DNA from: Patescibacteria group bacterium
GTDB lineage: Bacteria; Patescibacteriota; Patescibacteriia; UBA1558; GWA2-36-10
Reading direction: 5' to 3'
Length of the DNA: 37,516 nt
NCBI GenBank assembly: GCA_018062885.1
Contig: JAGORJ010000006.1
Span: 1-37,516 of the forward strand
A program made the position numbers and the translations under genes. Positions 23,412 through 31,375 of the stretch are shown here, piece by piece; position 1 is the first letter of the stretch; each line of letters begins with the position of its first letter. The notes beneath the pieces were generated by a model. It was not told the origin of the DNA, did no database searches, and saw only the letters and a program-made list of their open reading frames with translations.

Positions 23412-24611
23412 ATGCAAAATATTATTGATAGTTTAAATGAAATTAGAAAACTTGGCCAATATCCTGATGTTCATGTTATTGAGAGTTCTCCTGAGCCAGA
23501 AATTTTAATTAATGGCAAAAAGATTTTATTATTTTGTTCTAGTAATTATTTAGGAATGGCAACTAATCAACAACTAATAGATTCAGTTGCCTTATCTTTT
23601 AAAAAATATGGCACAGGATCAGGGGGCTCTAGATTATTATCTGGGACTTACGATGCGCATATTCTTTTAGATAAAAAAGTTGCAGCATTCAAATCAGCAG
23701 AAGATGCCTTAACTTTTAACAGTGGTTTTCAAACTAATTTTAGTGTAATCAATAGCATAGCGAATCCTTTTAAACTCTCATTGAAGAGTATGTTTTTATC
23801 ACAGAAGACAATAATTTTTAGCGATGCCTTGAATCATGCGAGCATAGTTGATGGTTGCAGGAGTAGTAAATCTGAAGTGTTTATTTATAAGCATAATGAC
23901 ATGCAAGATCTTGAGAGAGGGCTAAAAAAATATAAGAAGAAAAGGAAGCTAATTGTTACGGATGGTGTTTTTAGTATGGATGGTGATATAGCCAAGCTGG
24001 ATCAAATAGTAAAATTATCAGAGATTTACGGTGGTTTAATTTACGTTGATGATGCTCACGCCACTGGAGTTCTGGGTAATTTTGGTGGTGGCACAGCTGA
24101 ACATTATAATGTCCAAGATAAGATTGATATACAGATGGGCACATTTAGTAAAGCGGTAGGCGTTTTAGGTGGTTATATCGCTGGTAGAAAAGAGCTGATT
24201 GAATATTTAAGGGTTGCAACTAGGTCATATATTTTTTCCACGGCAATGCCTCCTGCGATAGCTGAGATTATAGCCAAGTCTTTGGACATAATACATAATA
24301 ATAATGATTTAAGAGTGAGAATAAAAGAGAATGGTGATTATTTAAGAGATAACTTACAAAACCTAGGTTTTAATACTTTGACGAGTGAAACGCAAATTAT
24401 ACCAATTTTAATAGGTGATGATAATAAGGCTATTGAAGCTGCTAGGTACTTGTTTGATCGAAATATTTTTGGCCCAAGTGTTAGGTGGCCAGTAGTAGAA
24501 AAAAATCGTAGCAGGATAAGACTAACCGTTATGTCTACACATACTAAAGAGCATTTAGATTATTTATTATCTGTTTGTAGTAAAATGAAAAAAGATTTAA
24601 AAATAAATTAA
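23412..24611 (+). CDS. PLP-dependent alpha-oxoamine synthase (BioF/KBL/SPT/CqsA family)
   Basis: A 399-residue fold-type I PLP enzyme that joins an acyl-CoA to an amino acid with loss of CO2. Motifs in order: CSSNYLGMA, GTGSGGSRLLSGTYDAH, DALNHASIVDG (the His that stacks on PLP), TDGVFSMDGDIAKL, YVDDAHATGVLG (the PLP-binding Asp) and GTFSKAVGVLGGYIAG with Lys247 as the Schiff-base residue. It does not point to one subfamily: AONS (biotin), KBL (threonine), SPT (sphingoid bases) or CqsA/LqsA (alpha-hydroxyketone signals). No biotin genes are nearby. The acyl-CoA ligase upstream and a sensor kinase one base downstream favour a lipid or signal product. Confidence 0.9.
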   Translation: MQNIIDSLNEIRKLGQYPDVHVIESSPEPEILINGKKILLFCSSNYLGMATNQQLIDSVALSFKKYGTGSGGSRLLSGTYDAHILLDKKVAAFKSAEDALTFNSGFQTNFSVINSIANPFKLSLKSMFLSQKTIIFSDALNHASIVDGCRSSKSEVFIYKHNDMQDLERGLKKYKKKRKLIVTDGVFSMDGDIAKLDQIVKLSEIYGGLIYVDDAHATGVLGNFGGGTAEHYNVQDKIDIQMGTFSKAVGVLGGYIAGRKELIEYLRVATRSYIFSTAMPPAIAEIIAKSLDIIHNNNDLRVRIKENGDYLRDNLQNLGFNTLTSETQIIPILIGDDNKAIEAARYLFDRNIFGPSVRWPVVEKNRSRIRLTVMSTHTKEHLDYLLSVCSKMKKDLKIN

Positions 24612-24612
24612 A

Positions 24613-27411
24613 ATGTATTTTTTGATTATAGTAGCAATTTTTTCTTTGGCATTAGGTACGTATGTTTTAACTAAAGGGGTAGGTAAAACATTAAATAGAC
24701 TATTTTTTTGGTTAACCATTTTTTCTACATTATGGATTTTGACAAATGTATTAGCGGGGTTAGTGGGGACAATTTTTTGGATTAAAAGCGCCTATGCTTT
24801 TGGTGCGTTTGTACCAGCCGCCGCTCTTATGTGGGTTTTATATTTGTCTGGGTTAAAGATAAAAAATTTTTATTTTTATTTAATAGGTTGTTTGGGGCTT
24901 TTCTTTTTCATTTTACCTTATGTAGATGGTTTAGTTTTATTAAAGATTGATGCAGTTTTTTTAGGTGGTTTTATTGGTAAATTTGGGCCATTATTTCCTC
25001 TTTATGCTTTTTATCAGACAGCTATGTTTTTATCAATGTGGTTTGTTTCTTATATTTCGTATAAAAATTCTTCCATAGGGTTGAAAAGGGAACAATTTAA
25101 GTATGTATTTATAGGGGTAGTTTTAACTTGTTTATTGATATTTATAGTTAGTTTTTTGTTGCCGCTATTTGATATTATACGTTTTACTTTTTTAGATAGT
25201 CCATCGCTAGTTATTTTTTTATCTTTTATCACTTATGCAATTACTAGATTTCGTTTATTTAATATTAAATCTTTTATTACTCGAAGTATTTTATATGCGG
25301 TTTTAGTTGCTAGTGTAGCTAGTTTTTTTGCTTTTTCTATTTTCTGGTTAGCACCTAAATTTGGCGGCGATACCCGTAATGGTAGAATTATTAGTACAAT
25401 TTTAAGTTCCATTTTGATTGTCGTATTTTTAGACCCCATCAAAAGAGTATTTGCAAAGTTAACTGATGCTATTTTTTATAAAGATAAAATAGATTATTCA
25501 CAAGTATTACAAAAAGCTAGTTCTATTGTTTCCAAAGAAATTGATTTGCAAAAATTATTGCACGAATTAGCCTTATTATTAAGTAAGGAGTTGAAATTAA
25601 AAAAAGTAAAAATATTTCTCCCGGTCAATAATAAGTTTGTTTTGACAGCGAGCTCTTCTAGTCATAACCAAACAGTTGTTTTGGCTGATCATATTATGAA
25701 ATATTTTGTTGATAAGAAAAGTATAGTGATTACTGAGGAGTTATTTAATCAAAGGGATGAAGAGTCAGATAAAAATTTGCAAGCATCAATTGATCATGTG
25801 ACGCAAGAGTTGGAAAATATTGGCTCAGAAATGACCATACCTATCATAGAAACTGGTCAAATTAATGCTTTGTTTGTCTTATCCCAAAAAATGTCTGGTG
25901 ATATTTTTGGTACAGATGATATTAATTTTTTTAATTTATTAGCCCCACAGATTGCGACTGCTATTGAAAAGTCAAGATTATACGAAGAAGTGCAAGAGTT
26001 AAATCTTGATTTGCAGAAAAAAGTTGATGAAAGAACTGAAAGTTTAAGGAAGGCAAACCTGGACTTAGAAGATAGAAATAAGTATCTCACTACTATGCAG
26101 GTGGTGGTGAATATGATTAGTCGCACACTGGATCTTAAGCAAGTAACGCAAATGATTGCCAATAGTATTGCTGCTGAACTTGGTTATATTGGTGGTGTTT
26201 TGAGCTTTGTTAACGCGGACAATAAATTGCGTGTCAAAGCGGTTACGGAAAATAAACAAGCCCAAGAAAGTATTGCTTTGTTGCCAAAAGATATTTTTCA
26301 TTATGAGGCAGACCTAAAAGGTGGTTATAATTTTGGTGTAGACACAGTGCTGACTGCAAAGATTAATTTTTCTGAGCACATGACAGACTTTTTTTCACCG
26401 CCAGTTGATAAAAATATCATTGAAGCGATTCAGGAAAAATTAGGGGTCAAAACAATAGTAGGTGTGCCTATCTTTTCTGAAGATAGAATCATCGGTGTAG
26501 TGCACTTTTTGCTATCAGTGGAAAGAGAAAAAATTTCTCCACTAGATATTGAGATGATGACTTCTTTGACGAGTCAGGTTGGGATAGTTTCTAGAAATTT
26601 AGCTTTGTATGAAAATTTACAAAAAGTAAATTATGATTTAAATGATGCTAATTTGCATTTGAAAGCTTTGGATAAAGCTAAATCTGAGTTTTTGTCCATT
26701 GCCTCTCATCAGTTGCGCACTCCCGTGTCTGCTTTGAAAGGTTATTTGTCTATGATGATGGAAGGAGACTTTGGACCATTGCCTGAGAAGATAAATAAAT
26801 TAATCGGTGATTTATTTGAAAGTGCCTCTCGTTTGGCTCGTACTATCAATGTTTTCTTGAATGTGTCGCGGATTGAAGCTGGTCGTATGAAACTGGAGAA
26901 AAAACCGATGCAAATCGGTGATTTGGTCAATAGTGTGATGACAGAGCTGGCTAGTGCGGCGGCAAATAAAAATATCAAATTAAGTTACGAAGTTGATAAA
27001 CAGCCTTTGCCATTGGTTTATGCTGATAGCGATAAATTAAGAGAGGTGATTTTGAACTTAGTTGACAATGCTATTAAATATACACCTCAAGGTAGTATAG
27101 TTGTTAAAACTCTTACACAAGGAAATATTTTGGAGTTTAGCAGTCAAGACACTGGCGTGGGTATTGATCCAGCTGAAGCGCAAGCTTTGTTTAGAAAATT
27201 TGTCAGAGGTGATGGCGCGGCGCAAATCAATACTGGTGGTTCCGGCTTAGGTTTATTTATTGCTCAAAAGATTGTCAAAGAGCATGAAGGTAATATTTGG
27301 GTAGAGAGCGCTGGTAAGGGTAAAGGTAGTGTTTTCAAATTTACTGTGCCCCTGGCAACTAAAGAGCAGATAGATATAGCAGAAAAGGAAAAAAATGAGA
27401 AGAAAGTTTAG
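24613..27411 (+). CDS. Hybrid-free sensor histidine kinase: 7TM, two GAF domains, HisKA, HATPase
   Basis: A 932-residue membrane kinase. It has seven N-terminal helices (about 1-215), two more (about 225-275), GAF 1 (about 290-455), a coiled coil (455-490, LQKKVDERTESLRKANLDLEDR), GAF 2 (about 495-675) and a HisKA domain with His699 in SIASHQLRTPVSALKGYL. The ATPase domain has the N box NLVDNAIKYTPQG (Asn819), DTGVGIDP, and GGSGLGLFIAQKIVKEH. All catalytic motifs are intact. No response regulator gene is adjacent, so it is an orphan kinase. It is the last gene of the operon, and its N-terminal half mirrors the kinase-less protein at 15813. Confidence 0.93.
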   Translation: MYFLIIVAIFSLALGTYVLTKGVGKTLNRLFFWLTIFSTLWILTNVLAGLVGTIFWIKSAYAFGAFVPAAALMWVLYLSGLKIKNFYFYLIGCLGLFFFILPYVDGLVLLKIDAVFLGGFIGKFGPLFPLYAFYQTAMFLSMWFVSYISYKNSSIGLKREQFKYVFIGVVLTCLLIFIVSFLLPLFDIIRFTFLDSPSLVIFLSFITYAITRFRLFNIKSFITRSILYAVLVASVASFFAFSIFWLAPKFGGDTRNGRIISTILSSILIVVFLDPIKRVFAKLTDAIFYKDKIDYSQVLQKASSIVSKEIDLQKLLHELALLLSKELKLKKVKIFLPVNNKFVLTASSSSHNQTVVLADHIMKYFVDKKSIVITEELFNQRDEESDKNLQASIDHVTQELENIGSEMTIPIIETGQINALFVLSQKMSGDIFGTDDINFFNLLAPQIATAIEKSRLYEEVQELNLDLQKKVDERTESLRKANLDLEDRNKYLTTMQVVVNMISRTLDLKQVTQMIANSIAAELGYIGGVLSFVNADNKLRVKAVTENKQAQESIALLPKDIFHYEADLKGGYNFGVDTVLTAKINFSEHMTDFFSPPVDKNIIEAIQEKLGVKTIVGVPIFSEDRIIGVVHFLLSVEREKISPLDIEMMTSLTSQVGIVSRNLALYENLQKVNYDLNDANLHLKALDKAKSEFLSIASHQLRTPVSALKGYLSMMMEGDFGPLPEKINKLIGDLFESASRLARTINVFLNVSRIEAGRMKLEKKPMQIGDLVNSVMTELASAAANKNIKLSYEVDKQPLPLVYADSDKLREVILNLVDNAIKYTPQGSIVVKTLTQGNILEFSSQDTGVGIDPAEAQALFRKFVRGDGAAQINTGGSGLGLFIAQKIVKEHEGNIWVESAGKGKGSVFKFTVPLATKEQIDIAEKEKNEKKV

Positions 27412-27420
27412 GGTATAAAT

Positions 27421-27448
27421 TTGACAAATAATTTAAAAGGTGTAAAAT
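27421..27448 (+). promoter_or_regulatory. Promoter upstream of the P-loop kinase gene
   Basis: TTGACA (27421-27426), 16 bases, TAAAAT (27443-27448). It starts a leader of about 110 nt. Confidence 0.55.
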
Positions 27449-27455
27449 AATTATA

Positions 27456-27566
27456 AATTGAATATTTCAACAGGCCATTCCCATTTTTGGGCGTGGTTTT
27501 TTGTCATGTTCAATTGTGAGTGTGAAATGATTCAGGGTGTTCATTGAAAAAGAGGGGAAGTGAAAA
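27456..27566 (+). promoter_or_regulatory. Structured leader with terminator-like hairpin and alternative pairings
   Basis: TTGAA (27458-27462) can pair with TTCAA (27466-27470). A terminator-like hairpin follows (CCAT..CCC with GGG..GTGG, loop ATTTTT, then TTTTTT at about 27473-27502). TTCAATT (27509-27515) can pair either with AATTGAA (27456-27462), enclosing the hairpin, or with ATTGAA (27543-27548, six bases). The SD GAGGGGA lies at 27552-27558. The competing pairings suggest an attenuator or riboswitch-like switch. The simpler option is that the hairpin only ends the upstream operon. Confidence 0.5.
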
Positions 27567-28049
27567 ATGATGACCATAAAAATCATCGGAGCCTCTGGTT
27601 CGGGCAAAAGTTCTTTGATAAATGCCTTACAAGAATCAGACTCAAGATTTGTTGGTGTAAATTTTAGTAGTTATATTGAAAAATTTGGAAAAAACACAGA
27701 AAAAGAGCTTGCTTCATTTTTGGCGAGCTTAAAAAATGAGATTGTTTTTATGGATGAGCATTTGGAGATAGGTCAAGATGATTTTAGGCCTTTGTATAGA
27801 CAGGAAAATACAATTGGCCTTATCTACCTTGATCTATCAGTCAATGAAATTTTGAACAGGAGGCATAAAGACAAAAATAGAGTGCGGTATGGTGATCGAA
27901 GTGTGATCTCTAAAGATATTTTCTCTATAGAGAGCAGATTGAGCTTGATATTGAGGTCATTGAATCTGCCGTCTCTATTCTTGCAGGAAATGTCTTTGGA
28001 TTTTTCCGTTCAATTAGCACGATCCTTCGCTTATGGAGCGGTAAGTTGA
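27567..28049 (+). CDS. P-loop nucleotide kinase-like protein
   Basis: A 160-residue P-loop NTPase with Walker A GASGSGKS (8-15), then a short strand ending FMDEHLEIG (possible Walker B or DE motif) and RRHKDKNRVRYGDR, an Arg-rich lid like that of adenylate kinase and related small-molecule kinases. The size fits a nucleoside or nucleotide kinase; the substrate is unknown. The start at 27567 has the SD GAGGGGA eight bases upstream. It ends with TGA, a rare stop here, inside the loop of its own terminator. It stands as a one-gene unit. Confidence 0.7.
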   Translation: MMTIKIIGASGSGKSSLINALQESDSRFVGVNFSSYIEKFGKNTEKELASFLASLKNEIVFMDEHLEIGQDDFRPLYRQENTIGLIYLDLSVNEILNRRHKDKNRVRYGDRSVISKDIFSIESRLSLILRSLNLPSLFLQEMSLDFSVQLARSFAYGAVS

Positions 28050-28060
28050 TTACCGCTCCA
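28034..28060 (+). terminator. Terminator hairpin with the stop codon in its loop
   Basis: TGGAGCGGTAA (28034-28044) pairs perfectly with TTACCGCTCCA (28050-28060). The 5-base loop GTTGA contains the TGA stop. The following AATTTTATTT is T-rich. Confidence 0.75.
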
Positions 28061-28075
28061 AATTTTATTTATAAA
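28046..28075 (+). promoter_or_regulatory. Possible promoter of the 28083 gene
   Basis: TTGATT (28046-28051), 18 bases, TATAAA (28070-28075), seven bases before the ATG. It overlaps the terminator; tentative. Confidence 0.35.
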
Positions 28076-28082
28076 TTATTTT

Positions 28083-29120
28083 ATGAAAGAAGAAAACGCG
28101 GTAAATTTTTATTTTGATAACTTTGATCTATCATTATATTGGAATCAACATTGGATAATTGAACAGATTAGATCTTTTATTCGGCCACTAATTAGGGAAA
28201 GGTTTTTGAAATCAGACATTTTATTTGACCCACAGGATCTTGAACATCAGGTTTTATTTTATCTAACAACCTATAATCCAAGCAAGATCACAAATAAAAT
28301 TATTGAAGATTCTCTAGAAGAGCAGTATTTGTTAATCAGAGAGAGACTTTTTAAAAATTTTAATAAAAAAGAATTAAAGCATTTGTTCAGAGGTTTAAGC
28401 GGGGATGCTGTCGATTTGAATGTTGATAATAGATTAAAGTTAATTAAAATGCATGGTAAATTGTTTGCGTCTAATGATAAAATGCAGTTAGAGGTTGAGT
28501 TTAGAAAAATTGACAATTTACAGCACGCATTTCTTTTTACTAGTTGTTTTCATTATATACACCAAGATAGATGCAGGGGTGATGTTTTTGGTTTTTATTT
28601 TAAAGGAGATAATTATCCATGGGCGATTGAAACCACTGAAAATGCCGTTTTTTCTAGAGATTATAAAAAACAAGCTTTAATGTATAATGGTTTAAATCCA
28701 GAAAATGTTATAGAATTAACTAGATATTATACTTTGCCTGGATCGCCATTAAATTCTATTTCCATGATAGATTCTTTGGTGAAAAAGTATTATAAAAAGT
28801 ACGATAAAAAAATAGAGGCTTTGATCACAACCACAATGCCATCTTATTCTAAAAGTAAATCTACTACTATTTCTGGCGGGTTAGATAATGTTTTATGCGT
28901 GAAGGATTTAGAGCATTATTTTATAAAAAGAGAAGTAGATAATAATATTTGTTGGCAGCATGTCTCAAAAAGATATTTAGAAAATTTTGAAGATAATTTA
29001 GAAATTAAAAAAACTGATAAAAATTTTCATTTATTTCCAAAAGTTGATGTTTTTATGAAGATAAATTGTAAAAATAATACAGTTTCTAAAAAGAATAACT
29101 TAGTCATGCATTTTTTATGA
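28083..29120 (+). CDS. Unknown protein with a possible GNAT/Mom-like acyltransferase region
   Basis: A 345-residue soluble protein that I do not recognise with confidence. The N-terminal third is helical and charged. The centre (about 180-275) reads GFYFKGDNYPWAIETTENAV, then IELTRYYTLPGSPLNSISMIDSL and ALITTTMPSYSKSKSTTISGG. This order (strand, a P..xxN.xS segment leading a helix, then a strand with a Ser/Thr-rich turn) recalls Mom-like GNAT proteins that modify bases in phage DNA, but no residue proves it. It ends with TGA in an ATGA overlap with the next gene, so the two are co-translated. Confidence 0.5.
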   Translation: MKEENAVNFYFDNFDLSLYWNQHWIIEQIRSFIRPLIRERFLKSDILFDPQDLEHQVLFYLTTYNPSKITNKIIEDSLEEQYLLIRERLFKNFNKKELKHLFRGLSGDAVDLNVDNRLKLIKMHGKLFASNDKMQLEVEFRKIDNLQHAFLFTSCFHYIHQDRCRGDVFGFYFKGDNYPWAIETTENAVFSRDYKKQALMYNGLNPENVIELTRYYTLPGSPLNSISMIDSLVKKYYKKYDKKIEALITTTMPSYSKSKSTTISGGLDNVLCVKDLEHYFIKREVDNNICWQHVSKRYLENFEDNLEIKKTDKNFHLFPKVDVFMKINCKNNTVSKKNNLVMHFL

Positions 29121-29722
29121 AAAAAAAGATTTTAATTGGTACTGGTAATCCACATAAAATAAAATTTTTGACAGAAATAGTCGCAGATTATTTTGAGCCA
29201 GTTTTTTTAAGGGAGAGTTTTGAAGTCAAAGAAGTTGGTGGTAATTTTTTAGAGATTGCCGAAAATAAATCACTTTTTTATTCTATAAAGTATAAGACCT
29301 TAGTCGTTTCGACTGACGGGGGCGCTGTTATTCCAGCTTTGGATAATTGGAATCCATTGACTACCAGAAGATTTGCGGAAAATGATCAAGAAAGAATTGA
29401 AAAATTATTGGTAATGATGGAGGATGTAAAAGATAGAAGATTAGAGTGGTATGAGGCTTTGGCGGTGTCTGATAATGGTAAATTATTATTTTCTAGTTTA
29501 CAAAGAGCAATGGACGCGGAGATCACTAAAGTTTTTAATCCCGAGTTTTATCATCCAGGAATTTGGCTTTGTTCTATTTGTGAGTTTCCTAAATTTGGTA
29601 ATAAAAATTATTTTGAGTTAAATGAAACAGAAAAAAGAACAACGGAGGATTCATGGGATAAGCTAAAAGATGATTTTGGTAAATTTGCAAGAGATTATGT
29701 TGTAAGTTTTAAAAAAAGTTAG
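29117..29722 (+). CDS. Divergent Ham1/ITPase-like nucleotide pyrophosphatase
   Basis: A 201-residue protein with the Ham1/RdgB outline: start KKKILIGTGNPHKIKFLTEI (family TGNxxKxxE/F), ENKSLFYSIKY, VVSTDGGAVIPAL in place of the usual DDSGL segment, and TTEDSWDKLKDDFGKFARDY at the C-terminus. The family hydrolyses non-canonical or excess NTPs to NMP and pyrophosphate. Changes in the core suggest a shifted substrate. It overlaps the previous gene by four bases (ATGA), and with the P-loop kinase nearby it points to nucleotide modification or sanitation. Confidence 0.7.
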   Translation: MKKKILIGTGNPHKIKFLTEIVADYFEPVFLRESFEVKEVGGNFLEIAENKSLFYSIKYKTLVVSTDGGAVIPALDNWNPLTTRRFAENDQERIEKLLVMMEDVKDRRLEWYEALAVSDNGKLLFSSLQRAMDAEITKVFNPEFYHPGIWLCSICEFPKFGNKNYFELNETEKRTTEDSWDKLKDDFGKFARDYVVSFKKS

Positions 29723-29786
29723 TAGTATAAATAGTGTGATTTCAATTTTTCAAGTCTTTTTTTAAATAGTTAAGCTTATTATTTTT

Positions 29787-29795
29787 TGCTATACT
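29787..29795 (+). promoter_or_regulatory. Extended -10 promoter of ddl, leaderless geometry
   Basis: TGC TATACT, then six bases, then the ATG at 29802. The same spacing is found at prfA and at the 1494 gene. Confidence 0.6.
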
Positions 29796-29801
29796 TAGTA
29801 T

Positions 29802-30896
29802 ATGAATAAAAAAATCAAGGTTGCTATCATTTTTGGAGGTAAATCAGCTGAGCATGAAGTATCTATTCAGTCTGCTAAAACAATTTTTGATTGTATAGAT
29901 AAGAAAAAATATGAACCAGTTTTAATTAAAATTGATAAAATAGGTCATTGGAAATTTGTTGATTCTACCGCACTATTGAGTGATAAGCGAAACAAATTAA
30001 ATCAAAAGAGTGAAGAACATTGTATTTTGATTCCTCAAGGCAATGGTAGTACGCTTAGTAAAGATGGCTTTAGTCCAAAAAAAGTTTTTGATGTGGCCTT
30101 CCCTGTCTTGCATGGGCCATTTGGAGAAGATGGTACTATTCAGGGACTTTTAAAGTTAGTCAACATACCTTTTGTGGGCGCCTCTGTTTTGGGTTCAGCT
30201 GTCGGTATGGATAAAGACATTACGAAGAGACTATTGAAAGAAGCTGATTTGCCAGTGGTTGATTGTTTGGTTTTTAAAGATTACGAAAGGGGTAAAATTA
30301 ATTTTCAGAATGTTGTCAGCAGATTAAAATTACCATTTTTTGTGAAACCAGCTAATTCGGGATCCTCGGTTGGTATTTCTAAAGTTCATAACAGAAAAGA
30401 ATTTTCGGTGGCTATAAAAGAAGCATTTTTGTTTGACAATAAAATTTTGATAGAAAAATGTATAGTAGGCAGAGAAATAGAATGCGCGGTTTTGGGCAAT
30501 GAAAATCCCAAAGCCTCTCTGCCAGGTGAAATTGTGACTAAGAACAGTCATAAATTTTATTCATATCAAGCTAAATATATTGATGAAAAAGGCGCGAATC
30601 TAATCATTCCGGCCGATTTGAATAACATAATGATTAAAAAAATTCAAGAATTAGCTATTAAAACATTTAAAGTGTTAAATTGTGAGGGCATGGCTAGAGT
30701 AGATTTTTTCTTGGACAATAAAAATAAATTAATTATTAATGAAATTAATACTATTCCGGGCTTTACTAAATTTAGTATGTACCCAAAGCTATGGGAAACG
30801 AGTGGTTTATCTTGTGCTAAGTTAGTAGATCAATTGATTCAATTAGCTATTGAGAGATTTAAGAAAGAAAATAAATTAAAAACATCTTATACTTAA
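29802..30896 (+). CDS. ddl: D-alanine-D-alanine ligase
   Basis: An ATP-grasp enzyme that makes D-Ala-D-Ala for peptidoglycan. It has 364 residues with IIFGGKSAEHEVSIQSAK (N-terminal signature), PVLHGPFGEDGTIQGLL, GMDKDITKRLLKEADLP, FVKPANSGSSVGISKV (ATP-binding Lys and Gly-rich loop), and INEINTIPGFTKFSMYPKLW (metal and substrate site). The length is typical. It is transcribed alone from an extended -10 promoter to a strong terminator. With rodA it supports a peptidoglycan wall. Confidence 0.96.
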   Translation: MNKKIKVAIIFGGKSAEHEVSIQSAKTIFDCIDKKKYEPVLIKIDKIGHWKFVDSTALLSDKRNKLNQKSEEHCILIPQGNGSTLSKDGFSPKKVFDVAFPVLHGPFGEDGTIQGLLKLVNIPFVGASVLGSAVGMDKDITKRLLKEADLPVVDCLVFKDYERGKINFQNVVSRLKLPFFVKPANSGSSVGISKVHNRKEFSVAIKEAFLFDNKILIEKCIVGREIECAVLGNENPKASLPGEIVTKNSHKFYSYQAKYIDEKGANLIIPADLNNIMIKKIQELAIKTFKVLNCEGMARVDFFLDNKNKLIINEINTIPGFTKFSMYPKLWETSGLSCAKLVDQLIQLAIERFKKENKLKTSYT

Positions 30897-30923
30897 TTTT
30901 TCAAATATTAGGCTTTCGATTAT

Positions 30924-30952
30924 AAAAAATGGCTAAAATTTAGCCATTTTTT
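30924..30952 (+). terminator. Intrinsic terminator of ddl
   Basis: A perfect 12-bp stem, AAAAAATGGCTA (30924-30935) with TAGCCATTTTTT (30941-30952), loop AAATT, then ATTTTTT. Confidence 0.9.
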
Positions 30953-30967
30953 ATTTTTTAGCTGGTG

Positions 30968-30976
30968 TGTTATAAT
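30968..30976 (+). promoter_or_regulatory. Extended -10 promoter of the lower-glycolysis operon
   Basis: TGT TATAAT, the same nonamer as at gap (10957) and the DUF212 gene (37486, minus). The ATG of the first gene is at 31003. Confidence 0.65.
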
Positions 30977-31002
30977 ATGCTTATAAATTAGATACATTTT
31001 GC

Positions 31003-31371
31003 ATGAAAACCAGCAATACAATTTGGCTATTTGTTTTGATATTTTTGATGGTTCTTGGGCTTTTTTTGTTTTTAAATAAATCAGCAAGCCAAGTACCAAA
31101 AAATCTTGAGCAAACACTGGCCTGTTATGATTCGCCAAAATTAGACCAAACAATCTTGTCTTTGCCAGAAAATACTGTGAATTTCAAAGCTTTTATCAGC
31201 TTTGAAGCTTTGCCTTTGAGTGAGGGGCAAATCAGTGACTTAAAGGCACTGGGTGTCTCTTTAGATCAAAGCTCAGGTGTATTTGAATATTTATGGGCGC
31301 AAATACCAACTGGCAGTGTCTGTCAGTTGGTAGAGAGATCAGATATCAGGTCTATTTTTACTTTAAAATAA
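31003..31371 (+). CDS. Small secreted or membrane-anchored protein, possibly inhibitor-I9-like
   Basis: A 122-residue protein with an N-terminal hydrophobic helix (about 7-26) and a small outer domain. That domain reads VNFKAFISFEAL, LSEGQISDLKALGV, VFEYLWAQIPTGSVCQLVER and SDIRSIF, a beta-alpha-beta pattern like the I9 propeptide domain of subtilisins (ferredoxin-like; strands end in 'IP.. L.. V..I'). There is no protease in the window for it to pair with. It is the first gene of the operon, four bases before pgk, an unexpected partner for glycolysis genes. The domain call is weak. Confidence 0.6.
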   Translation: MKTSNTIWLFVLIFLMVLGLFLFLNKSASQVPKNLEQTLACYDSPKLDQTILSLPENTVNFKAFISFEALPLSEGQISDLKALGVSLDQSSGVFEYLWAQIPTGSVCQLVERSDIRSIFTLK

Positions 31372-31375
31372 ACAG

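Noticed and set aside
23412-24611. Naming the alpha-oxoamine synthase bioF or kbl
   Set aside because: The motifs seen are common to the whole family, and no biotin or threonine genes are nearby.
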